Source: Methanomassiliicoccaceae archaeon (GTDB lineage Archaea > Thermoplasmatota > Thermoplasmata > Methanomassiliicoccales > Methanomethylophilaceae). Taken from it: a DNA stretch of 18,847 nt. The translations under genes and the position numbers were made by a program. The stretch spans positions 1 to 18,847 of the forward strand of contig JAEEKU010000086.1 in assembly GCA_016282555.1 (NCBI GenBank), read 5' to 3'. This document shows, piece by piece, positions 1 through 6,871 of the stretch. The stretch's first letter is position 1. Each line of letters begins with the position of its first letter. Under the pieces are notes generated by a model. That model made no database searches, was not told the DNA's origin, and saw only the letters and a program-made list of their open reading frames with translations.

Positions 1-388
1 GATACTGCCCCTGCTCCGCGTTTTCCGAAACGTCGAACGTAATGCGGAAGAGATCTCCGGATACTGGCGTGTTTCCGGATCTTACGGTGACGGAGTAGTC
101 GCCCTCTCCGCGATGAAGCCCTGTCATGTAAAAATCCTTCATTCTGTCGACATCCGAAATCGAGAGGACCTCCGGATCGTATTTTATATCCACCGTCATA
201 ACCGGCCCCTCGTTCCATCCGGAAACCGAAACGGTCAGTTCCGCGCTTCCACCGATCACCGATGCGGTGCATTCCGCCGAAACGCGCGGCTCCTCTCCGG
301 CGGCCGCCCCGTCCGATGCGGCATATGCCGTCAGCAAAAGCAGCAGAACGGCCGCAACGGTTGCGATTATTCTCGATTCTGTTCTCAT
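1..388 (-). CDS. Secreted protein with cohesin-like domain (3' part outside window)
   Basis: A leftward open frame starts at the ATG whose first base is 388 and runs off the left edge, so only the first 129 residues are seen. Residues 1-25 form a signal peptide: a short basic start (MRTESR), then a hydrophobic run with five leucines ending near LTAYAA. From about residue 37 the sequence looks like a cohesin/carbohydrate-binding-type beta sandwich: a tract near YDPEVLSISDV, then DYSVTVRSG, then GDLFRITFDVSENAEQGQY, the usual 'low-complexity strand, small gap, G-x-Y' end of cohesin modules. This is a family resemblance read by eye. Function beyond an extracytoplasmic protein-protein or surface-binding role cannot be stated. 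A TATA box 28 nt upstream and no ribosome site imply a leaderless mRNA. The C-terminal anchor, if any, lies outside the window. Confidence 0.7.
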   Translation of the reverse strand, partial: MRTESRIIATVAAVLLLLLTAYAASDGAAAGEEPRVSAECTASVIGGSAELTVSVSGWNEGPVMTVDIKYDPEVLSISDVDRMKDFYMTGLHRGEGDYSVTVRSGNTPVSGDLFRITFDVSENAEQGQY

Positions 389-412
389 GGAACCGGGAGG
401 TTATCGTTTTAT

Positions 413-420
413 CTATATAT
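413..420 (-). promoter_or_regulatory. TATA box for the leftward secreted-protein gene
   Basis: Read on the minus strand this is ATATATAG, centred 28 nt ahead of the ATG at 388. That is the archaeal TATA-to-start distance, so transcription should begin at or next to the start codon. No GGAGG-like site precedes the ATG. Confidence 0.6.
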
Positions 421-445
421 TCATGGGAGGTTTGCTCATCCGTAA

Positions 446-472
446 AGTCCGCTGGAAAAAGGACTGTTCCAG
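446..472. promoter_or_regulatory. Interleaved inverted repeats, candidate operator
   Basis: Two perfect dyads interlock in 27 bases: AGTCC (446-450) with GGACT (461-465), and CTGGAA (452-457) with TTCCAG (467-472). They end 6 bases before the palindromic TATA element of the FBPase gene and sit about 26 bases upstream of the TATA box of the divergent gene, so the element is probably not transcribed from either promoter. A DNA-binding regulator site is inferred. Confidence 0.35.
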
Positions 473-478
473 TAACAC

Positions 479-490
479 TTAATATTAAAA
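479..490 (+). promoter_or_regulatory. TATA box for the fbp-tpi operon
   Basis: TTAATATTAAAA contains the perfect 10-base palindrome TTAATATTAA (479-488). Its centre is about 41 nt before the ATG at 525, which predicts a short leader of some 15 nt that still includes the ribosome site GGTGA (515-519). Confidence 0.55.
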
Positions 491-524
491 CGCGCTATCA
501 CCGTATAGTTTTAAGGTGAGATGC

Positions 525-1670
525 ATGTCGGCTGAAAAAGTCACAGTTTCCGTAATTAAAGCGGATGTCGGTTCAGTGGTCGGACACTCCAGGCCGCATC
601 CGGAAATGCTGAATGTTTCTAAGAAGATTCTCGCGGATGCCCAGAAGCAGGGCGTTATCGAGGATTTTTACGTCACCCGCGTCGGAGACGATATTAACCT
701 GTATATGACGCACTACAAAGGCTCCGGAAACAAGGACGTCCACGGAACGGCCTGGGAATGTTTCCAGTCTGCCGCTAAAATAGCCAAATCCATGAAGCTG
801 TACGCCGCCGGACAGGACATTCTCACCGACGCGTTCTCCGGAAATGTGAAAGGCGCCGGCCCCGGATCCGCCGAAATGTCGTTCGTAGAGAGGGGTTCCG
901 AGCCTCTGCTCTTTTTCATGGCCGACAAGACCGAGCCTTCCGCTTATTCGCTTCCGCTCAGCAGGATCTTCCTGGATCCCTTCACCACGACCGGGCTCGT
1001 CGTAGACGCGAGAGCCAAAAAAGGATTCGATGTCGAAATCCAGGACGTTATCGGCCATAAGAAGGTCGTCATGAAGTCTCCCGAGGAGACTCTCAGCATC
1101 CTTTCCCTGCTCGGAGACACCTCCAGATACGCGATCAAGAGAATCTGCTCCAGAGCCGGAATCGGGCCTGCATGCGTCGTTTCCACCGACAAACTCAACC
1201 TCACCGCAGGAAAATACATCGGAAAGGATGATCCCGTGTGCATATGCCGCGCCCAGAGCGGTCTTCCCTCCGTCGGAGAGTATCTGCAGCCCTTCATGAA
1301 CACGACCATGCTCGTCGCCGGATGGATGAGAGGCTCCCACTACGGAGCTTTCTATCCCTGCTCGCCCGAAGAGTCCGATCCCGTTTATTTCGACGGCCCC
1401 CCGAGAATCTGCTGTCTCGGATTCCAGCTCAACGAGGGAAAGCTTCAGGGACTGGAGCCTATAGGAACCAAAGGCGGAGAGCACATACCCGTGGACTTCT
1501 TCAAAGGAAACACCTGGGATCTCGCCCGCATGAATTCCGTCAAGGCGAGCCGCTTCATCAGAAGCCAGGGACCGTTCATGCCCTCGATCCTCGGGCCCGA
1601 AGAGATGGAATACACTTCCAGACCCGAAGTGCTCAGGGATCTCACTTCGAGGTTCGAGAACCTTGACTGA
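525..1670 (+). CDS. fbp: Class V (archaeal) fructose-1,6-bisphosphate aldolase/phosphatase
   Basis: This bifunctional cytoplasmic enzyme of gluconeogenesis condenses dihydroxyacetone phosphate and glyceraldehyde 3-phosphate and then dephosphorylates the product to fructose 6-phosphate. The 381-residue protein matches the archaeal family end to end as I remember it: VSVIKADVGS at the N-terminus with the following His21, GDD (residues 54-56), AAGQDILTDAFSGN, ADKTEP, AGKYIGKDDP, GWMRGSHYG, FDGPPR and the final GPFMP...EMEYTS. Tyr231 and Lys234 of KYIGK correspond to the Tyr/Schiff-base Lys pair (229/232) of the Sulfolobus tokodaii enzyme. I chose the ATG at 525 because family members begin just before the SVIKAD strand and GGTGA at 515-519 is well spaced; an in-frame GTG at 516 would overlap that site. 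Triosephosphate isomerase follows with an 8-nt overlap and supplies one substrate. Confidence 0.95.
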   Translation: MSAEKVTVSVIKADVGSVVGHSRPHPEMLNVSKKILADAQKQGVIEDFYVTRVGDDINLYMTHYKGSGNKDVHGTAWECFQSAAKIAKSMKLYAAGQDILTDAFSGNVKGAGPGSAEMSFVERGSEPLLFFMADKTEPSAYSLPLSRIFLDPFTTTGLVVDARAKKGFDVEIQDVIGHKKVVMKSPEETLSILSLLGDTSRYAIKRICSRAGIGPACVVSTDKLNLTAGKYIGKDDPVCICRAQSGLPSVGEYLQPFMNTTMLVAGWMRGSHYGAFYPCSPEESDPVYFDGPPRICCLGFQLNEGKLQGLEPIGTKGGEHIPVDFFKGNTWDLARMNSVKASRFIRSQGPFMPSILGPEEMEYTSRPEVLRDLTSRFENLD

Positions 1671-2340
1671 GCTGAAGACGCCCTCGGTGATAATCAACTT
1701 CAAAATCTACAGCGAGGCCGAGGGCGTCAACGCCCTTTCCCTCGCCAGAATCTGCGAGAAAGTCGCCGGCGAGTCCGGAGCGGGAATCGCGGTATGTCCT
1801 CCGATGACGGAGTTGTCATATGTTGCGAGAAATCTTTCGATTCCCGTGTTCTCCCAGAACGTCCATCCCAGAAAGCCCGGTTCCGGGACGGGGTACACGT
1901 CTCCATCCGCGATCGTCTCTTCCGGGGCGTACGGCACCCTCGTGAACCACTCCGAGAACAGGCAGTCCGCCGAGGATATAGGCGCCTGCGTGAGGATGTG
2001 TGCGGACTCCGGCCTGAAGATCTGCGCATGCGCCGAGAACGTCGGCAAGGCGGCGGAGATCGCCGGTTTTTCGCCGGATATGATAGCCGTGGAGCCTCCG
2101 GAACTCATCGGAGGGGATATCTCCGTCACGTCGGCGAATCCCAAAATCGTCGAAGATACGGTTAACTCCGTAAAATCCGTGGATTCCGGGATAAAAGTTC
2201 TCTGCGGAGCGGGGGTCAAAACCGGCGAAGACGTGAGGGCCGCGATTGATTTAGGCGCGGACGGCGTTCTTCTGGCTTCCGGAGTGGTCAGATCCAAAGA
2301 TCCGGAAAGCATTCTCAACGATCTCATCAGATTCATCTGA
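1663..2340 (+). CDS. tpiA: Triosephosphate isomerase (archaeal type)
   Basis: Interconverts dihydroxyacetone phosphate and glyceraldehyde 3-phosphate in the cytoplasm, feeding the FBP aldolase/phosphatase encoded just upstream. The protein has 225 residues, the short archaeal length rather than about 250 as in bacteria. Visible landmarks are the substrate Asn12 and catalytic Lys14 in INFK, catalytic His96 in LVNHSENR, catalytic Glu144 in AVEPPELIG, and the phosphate-binding loops CGAGVKTGED and GVLLASGVV. The start is TTG at 1663, supported by GAGGTT at 1649-1654 and by translational overlap (TTGACTGA) with the previous stop. A GTG at 1687 is possible, but it would leave only a few residues before the first strand and has no good ribosome site. 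Confidence 0.95.
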   Translation: MTELKTPSVIINFKIYSEAEGVNALSLARICEKVAGESGAGIAVCPPMTELSYVARNLSIPVFSQNVHPRKPGSGTGYTSPSAIVSSGAYGTLVNHSENRQSAEDIGACVRMCADSGLKICACAENVGKAAEIAGFSPDMIAVEPPELIGGDISVTSANPKIVEDTVNSVKSVDSGIKVLCGAGVKTGEDVRAAIDLGADGVLLASGVVRSKDPESILNDLIRFI

Positions 2341-2384
2341 AGAGACGCTAAACTTTTTAACAACATTATTTTCCGGCGCTTCGG

Positions 2385-2393
2385 CATATTTTA
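2385..2393 (+). promoter_or_regulatory. TATA-like box before the first PLD gene
   Basis: CATATTTTA is centred 25 nt before the ATG at 2414, and no ribosome site is present, so a leaderless mRNA is likely. This favours ATG 2414 over the GTG at 2408. Confidence 0.45.
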
Positions 2394-2413
2394 CCGCCGC
2401 GGATGCCGTGTTC

Positions 2414-4501
2414 ATGCGCTACATCGTTCCGATCCTTCTTCTTCTGGCTGTTACCGTCGCATTCGTTCCGGTCTGCGACGCGTCAGGCGAGTATTTCAGG
2501 ATCTCCGCGTTCGATCCGTTCGGAGAAGCCGTCGCGATTTCCAATCAGGACGACAAACCGCAGAATATCGAAGGATACGCCCTGTCCGACGGCGAGGGAG
2601 CCTGGTCGTTCAGCGGACGGCTGATGATTCCTGCTGGGTCTTCAGTCGCTTTCTCTCTGGAAAAGCGCGACGTGTTCGCCGGAAGATTCCCGGTAACCGT
2701 GATAGGGGAGAACGGCCTAAAGAAATCCAAAAGCACGTTCACGCTGGCCAATGCCGGAGATCAGATATACCTGATGAAAGGAAACAAAATAGCCGACGCG
2801 GTCTGCTACGGAAACAAGACTCTGGACGACGGGAACTGGTCCGGGCCTCCCCTCAAAGTCAAGAGAGGCTATTATTCGCTGAGAACCGGCCCGGATACGG
2901 ATTCCGCGGAGAACTGGATTCTGTGCCGTCCCGGCGTGACCGAAACGGGTTTCGATCCCGAACGCAAGTTCCGGGCGGAGATAACCCCCTTCGTTTTTCC
3001 CGACTGCGGGGGCGCTCCCGTTTACGAAGTTCTCCAGTCGGCCGAAGAGAGCATACTGATCTCTCTGTACATCCTTACCAGCAGAAACGTTTACGCCCTG
3101 CTGTCCGGGCTCAGCGCAAAAGGTGTGGAGGTAACCGTTCTTCTGGAGGCGGAGCCGCTGGGAATAGATCTGATCGAGTACGTTCCGCTGATGAAGGCCG
3201 CTTCGGATTCGGGAGTTAATATATTACTGATCGGAGGAAAAGACGATCGTTTTTCGTATATGCACGCGAAATACGCCGTCGTCGACGGTTCGAAGACGGT
3301 AATCACCTCCGAGAACTGGACCACGGACAACATGAACGGCTCTTTCAGGGAGTGCGATTATTCCGGAGATACCGGAAACCGCGGATGGGGAGTAATAATC
3401 GACAGCAGGGAGTACGCTTATTTCACGGAACAGGTTTTCCTGAACGATGCCGACGGCTCCTTCGGCGATGTGAGAAGATTCGAAACGGTATATCCGAATG
3501 CGAAAACCGTATCGGATCTGGTTTACCGTCCTCCGGAAAGGAGAGAACTGGCTTCGTATGCGGCCGATGCCGTGCCCTTCTTCTCTCCGGACGGCTCGAT
3601 CGATGCGGAATACTACTACATGGAGTCCGCTTCCGGGAGGCTTTATTCGCAGCAGCAGAGCATAGGCTCTTCCTACAGGGATCTGTCCGGGAAGACTCCG
3701 GTTACAGTAATGTCCGAAGTTTCCAAAAGATGTCCGGACGTGCGTCTCATAATCGGAGACAGCTCGCTGAAGTCTTTCGCGGACACTCTGTGCGCCGGAA
3801 CAGGGATCAAAGCCGTTTACATGCCATCACCCTACGTTCATAACAAAGGAGTCATATGCGACTCCGTAACGCTGGTGTCTTCGGTAAACTGGACCGAGAA
3901 TTCCTTCGAAAGAAACCGGGAGTGCGGAGTCGCGATACTGTCGGAGGAGGTATCAGGATATTTCTCCGGAGTTTTTCTGAGAGATCATAAGAGATATTAC
4001 ATTTACGAAGGTTTCGAAGCCGCGATCACCGAAGGCAGAGACGTTTATTCGGAAGGCGAGGAGGCTGTTTTTTCGGTCTCCGTCTCCGCGGCAGGGGACT
4101 ACTCCTACAGCTGGGATCTGGGGGACGGGAGGATAAGGAACACGACAATTCCGCGCATATCCTTCTATGCGGTCCGGGGAACGCACGTTCTGTCGGTGGA
4201 GATAAGCGATGCCGCCGGAAACAGCGGCTCCGCATCGAAGGAGTATACGGTCCGCGGAGGTTTTTCCCTGTCTTTCGATCCCGGGGATGTTTTTTCCGGG
4301 GCGAACAAATGGCTTCTTCCCTCGGTCATGCTGCTGGCCAGCGCGCTGATCATACTCCTGAAGCGCCGGATGCGAAGGTTATTACATGATCCGCATATGC
4401 CGTACCATGAAATTGTTGAGGATTGCCGCCCTGTCCGCGGTGCTGTTCGTCGTGATGGCCGCGGCGCAGGCGCCGGATTCCGATGCCAGAGGCGGCCTTG
4501 A
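2414..4501 (+). CDS. Membrane-anchored surface protein: lamin-tail-like, double PLD (HKD) and PKD domains (copy 1)
   Basis: A 695-residue exported protein. Order of parts: signal peptide (about 1-24, MRYIVPILLLLAV...); lamin-tail-like beta domain (about 25-140, with GYALSDGEGAW and NAGDQIYL); two phospholipase-D half domains (about 190-530); a PKD domain (about 535-615, with SYSWDLGDGR); a membrane helix (about 632-650) followed by KRRMRR. Both HKD motifs are intact: HAKYAVVD (His284, Lys286, Asp291) and HNKGVICD (His476, Lys478, Asp483), each followed by an NWT motif. Known PLD enzymes hydrolyse phosphodiesters through a phospho-histidine, acting on lipids or nucleic acids; the substrate here is unknown, and an extracellular nuclease or phospholipase is inferred. 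The last about 38 residues read out of frame through the start of copy 2 (116-nt overlap), so the true C-terminus is doubtful. Confidence 0.85.
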   Translation: MRYIVPILLLLAVTVAFVPVCDASGEYFRISAFDPFGEAVAISNQDDKPQNIEGYALSDGEGAWSFSGRLMIPAGSSVAFSLEKRDVFAGRFPVTVIGENGLKKSKSTFTLANAGDQIYLMKGNKIADAVCYGNKTLDDGNWSGPPLKVKRGYYSLRTGPDTDSAENWILCRPGVTETGFDPERKFRAEITPFVFPDCGGAPVYEVLQSAEESILISLYILTSRNVYALLSGLSAKGVEVTVLLEAEPLGIDLIEYVPLMKAASDSGVNILLIGGKDDRFSYMHAKYAVVDGSKTVITSENWTTDNMNGSFRECDYSGDTGNRGWGVIIDSREYAYFTEQVFLNDADGSFGDVRRFETVYPNAKTVSDLVYRPPERRELASYAADAVPFFSPDGSIDAEYYYMESASGRLYSQQQSIGSSYRDLSGKTPVTVMSEVSKRCPDVRLIIGDSSLKSFADTLCAGTGIKAVYMPSPYVHNKGVICDSVTLVSSVNWTENSFERNRECGVAILSEEVSGYFSGVFLRDHKRYYIYEGFEAAITEGRDVYSEGEEAVFSVSVSAAGDYSYSWDLGDGRIRNTTIPRISFYAVRGTHVLSVEISDAAGNSGSASKEYTVRGGFSLSFDPGDVFSGANKWLLPSVMLLASALIILLKRRMRRLLHDPHMPYHEIVEDCRPVRGAVRRDGRGAGAGFRCQRRP

Positions 4502-6392
4502 CGGAGTATTGATAAGCGAGTTCAATCCTTTTTCGTGGGAGGGAGTCACCCTGAAGAACTACGGTTCCGGGACCGCGGATCTGAAGGGATACTCTCTCAG
4601 CGACGGCGAAGGGAGCTGCGTATTCACCGCATCTTTGAAACTGGCTTCCGGGCAGAGCATAACCGTGGCGAAGAACGAGGGCGGAGCCCCGGACGCTTTC
4701 GCGGACCGCTCCGGCGTAATATTCCTGGGAGATTCCGGAACGGAGGTGACCGGGGACTATGTTTTCTCCAACAGCGGCGATCAGGTTTATCTGAGGGACC
4801 CGGGCGGAAAACTGATCGATTCCCTGTGCTACGGAAACAAAACGGATCCGTCCTGGATCGGGGATTCCTTAGTCATCTCGGGAACCGGCGTCTACGCGCT
4901 CAGGACAGGCGCATCGGATACCGATTCGTCCGCGGACTGGACCGTGACGAAGTTCGGCATAACGTCCGAAGGATTCGATCCGAATCTAAGCTTCAGCGCG
5001 GAAGTCACTCCGTTCGTGTTTCCGGAAAGCGGGGGAATACCGGTTTTCAATGCCATTTCGTCGGCCCAAAAGACCGTGCTGATCTCGATATACCAGTTCA
5101 CCAGCGCCAATATGTATGCTCTTCTGTGCGATCTGGAGAAGAAATGCGTGGACGTGACTCTTCTGGTAGACGCCGAACCCGTCAACGGGGATCAGTCCGA
5201 TAACGCTCAGAAATTCAAAGCTCTCGTGAACGCCGGAGGAGAAGTCAGGCTGATCGGCGGAAATTCCGGCGAAAGATACGCCAATCTTCATGCCAAATAT
5301 GCTGTAATCGACGGAAAGACGACCGTCGTGACGACGGAGAACTGGACCACGGCCAACCTCAGCGGTTCCTACGGGTCTTCGGACGGAAACCGCGGATGGG
5401 GAGCGGTGATCGAAAGCAGGGATTACGCCGAGTACATGACGCGCATCTTCATGAACGATCTCAGCGGAAGCGACGTCCGGGACTTTTCCGAAATGTCTTA
5501 CAGCGGCGTCTCGCCGGCCAGTCTCACGTACAGACCGGTTAAATCCGTCAGTTTCAGCAAATATTCCGCAAAAGTCTGTCCGATGCTGTCGCCGGACAAC
5601 TCCTATGAAACCGAGAAGTACTGGATCGGGAAAGCCGGAACGCGCGTGTACGTCCAGCAGCAGAACATCGGAAACAGTTATACCGACTGGACCGAGAGCA
5701 CGTCTCCGCTGTATTTCCTGAATTCCCGCGCCGTCTCCGGCGTTGATGCGAGACTGATGATCAGCACCGGAACGTCCGGAACAGAAGATTCCATGAAAAA
5801 ATACATAAGCAGAATGAATTCCGGAAGCGCGATCAAAGCGGCCGGAATGGACGATCCGTATCTTCACAACAAAGGCCTCATATGCGACGACGCCGCCATC
5901 GTCTCTTCCGTCAACTGGACCAGCACCTCGTTCGGTTCGAACAGGGAAGCCGGGGCGGTCATATTGTCGAAGCAGGTCGCGGATTATTACGCCGGATTTT
6001 TCGAAGAGGATTTCCGGAAGAACTATGAGTATTCCGGTCTGTCGGTTTCCGTCACTTCCGCGTCAAAGACGCTGACCGAGGGACAGACCGCGAGATTTTC
6101 AGCGACAGTCATGCCTTCCGGCAGTTACAGTTACCTGTGGGATTTCGGAGACGGCAGGAGCAGGACCACCGGCGTACCGTACGTCGATATGGTTCCGGTT
6201 CCCGGCGCTCACGTCATGAAGGTCACCGTCAGCGATTCCTCCGGCAGGACCGCGTCCTCCTCCATGGATTACGTCGTAATTGAAAAGGGCGGGGAGGAAG
6301 AGTCCGGAGGCGGGACGTCATGGCTCGTTTACGCCGCGGTGATCGCGCTCATCGCTATTGCGGGGGCCGCCGGTCTGCTGAGGAAAAAGTGA
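4386..6392 (+). CDS. Membrane-anchored surface protein: lamin-tail-like, double PLD (HKD) and PKD domains (copy 2)
   Basis: A 668-residue paralogue of the preceding gene with the same architecture: signal peptide (about 1-34); lamin-tail-like domain (about 38-150, EFNPFSWEGVTLKNYG, GYSLSDGEGS, NSGDQVYL); PLD halves (about 205-545); PKD domain (about 555-632, YLWDFGDGR); Gly/Glu-rich linker; membrane helix (about 645-664) and final RKK. Catalytic motifs are intact: HAKYAVID (His302, Lys304, Asp309) and HNKGLICD (His494, Lys496, Asp501), each followed by an NWT. Colinear similarity along the whole length shows a tandem duplication. ATG 4386 has a weak AAGGT site 7 nt upstream; ATG 4407 (MKLLRIAALS) is the alternative and would give a shorter n-region. 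Likely co-transcribed with copy 1 and with the acetyltransferase 4 nt downstream. Substrate unknown. Confidence 0.87.
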   Translation: MIRICRTMKLLRIAALSAVLFVVMAAAQAPDSDARGGLDGVLISEFNPFSWEGVTLKNYGSGTADLKGYSLSDGEGSCVFTASLKLASGQSITVAKNEGGAPDAFADRSGVIFLGDSGTEVTGDYVFSNSGDQVYLRDPGGKLIDSLCYGNKTDPSWIGDSLVISGTGVYALRTGASDTDSSADWTVTKFGITSEGFDPNLSFSAEVTPFVFPESGGIPVFNAISSAQKTVLISIYQFTSANMYALLCDLEKKCVDVTLLVDAEPVNGDQSDNAQKFKALVNAGGEVRLIGGNSGERYANLHAKYAVIDGKTTVVTTENWTTANLSGSYGSSDGNRGWGAVIESRDYAEYMTRIFMNDLSGSDVRDFSEMSYSGVSPASLTYRPVKSVSFSKYSAKVCPMLSPDNSYETEKYWIGKAGTRVYVQQQNIGNSYTDWTESTSPLYFLNSRAVSGVDARLMISTGTSGTEDSMKKYISRMNSGSAIKAAGMDDPYLHNKGLICDDAAIVSSVNWTSTSFGSNREAGAVILSKQVADYYAGFFEEDFRKNYEYSGLSVSVTSASKTLTEGQTARFSATVMPSGSYSYLWDFGDGRSRTTGVPYVDMVPVPGAHVMKVTVSDSSGRTASSSMDYVVIEKGGEEESGGGTSWLVYAAVIALIAIAGAAGLLRKK

Positions 6393-6396
6393 TCCG

Positions 6397-6843
6397 ATGC
6401 CCCTCATAAGATGTGCGGAGGAAAGAGATCTGGACAGAATCTGCGTATTCCTGAGCATGAATCTCGAATATTTTTCTCCGGACGTCTTAAACTTCTTCCG
6501 TTCCCAGTGGCCGGGAGGACAGATCCTCGCCGAGGACGTCTTCGGAAATCTCCTGGGGGTTCTGTGCGGCTCCGTTACCGGCAAAGGAGCCTGTATCTCT
6601 CTTTTCGCCGTGGACGAGGGGAGCAGACGCAAGGGCGTCGGGAGTTCGCTTCTGGAGGCCTTTTGCAGGGAATGCTTCATGCGCGGATACAGAACGGTCA
6701 CGCTGGAGGTCCGCACGGATAACATGAACGCGATCGCATTTTACGAATCGAAGGGTTTCTTCAGAACGGAGTTTCTGCCGGGTTTTTACAACGACGGCGG
6801 AGACGCCTACCGGATGGAGCTCCGGATTTGCAGAACAGGGTAA
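6397..6843 (+). CDS. RimI-like GNAT N-acetyltransferase
   Basis: A 148-residue cytoplasmic GNAT-fold protein that would transfer acetyl from acetyl-CoA, probably to a protein N-terminus. The acetyl-CoA motif A is LFAVDEGSRRKGVGSSLL (pyrophosphate loop R78-K79-G80-V81-G82). The RimI-like motif B follows: LEVRTDNMNAIAFYESKGF with Asn111 and Tyr116. The end NDGGDAYRMEL resembles the GEDAxxM finish of RimI/archaeal NAT proteins. The start ATG lies 4 nt after the previous stop, and GTGATCC, complementary to the 16S rRNA tail, overlaps that stop, so translation is probably coupled. A hairpin terminator follows at once. Family is secure; target is not visible. An amine- or metabolite-directed GNAT is the alternative. 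Confidence 0.85.
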   Translation: MPLIRCAEERDLDRICVFLSMNLEYFSPDVLNFFRSQWPGGQILAEDVFGNLLGVLCGSVTGKGACISLFAVDEGSRRKGVGSSLLEAFCRECFMRGYRTVTLEVRTDNMNAIAFYESKGFFRTEFLPGFYNDGGDAYRMELRICRTG

Positions 6844-6846
6844 AGA

Positions 6847-6868
6847 CGCCCCCGCAGGGGCGGGTTTT
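6847..6868. terminator. Hairpin with T-run between convergent genes
   Basis: CGCCCC (6847-6852) pairs with GGGGCG (6857-6862) around a CGCA loop, followed by GGTTTT. It sits in the 28-base gap between the acetyltransferase stop and the stop of the leftward AAA+ gene, so it best terminates the rightward operon. Confidence 0.6.
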
Positions 6869-6871
6869 GGC

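Noticed and set aside
446..472. RNA pseudoknot formed by the interleaved repeats
   Set aside because: The third loop would be one base, too short to span a 5-bp stem, and the element lies upstream of both predicted transcription starts.
113..519. Small plus-strand frames over the left-edge gene
   Set aside because: They are shadows of the leftward secreted-protein gene and its promoter region, with no ribosome site or family features.
516..524. GTG at 516 as the start of fbp
   Set aside because: It overlaps the GGTGA ribosome site that serves the ATG at 525, and family members begin close to the latter.
573..1703. Long open frame on the minus strand opposite fbp (376 codons)
   Set aside because: It mirrors the codon bias of a certain gene on the other strand, has no recognisable domain, promoter or ribosome site, and would fully overlap fbp.
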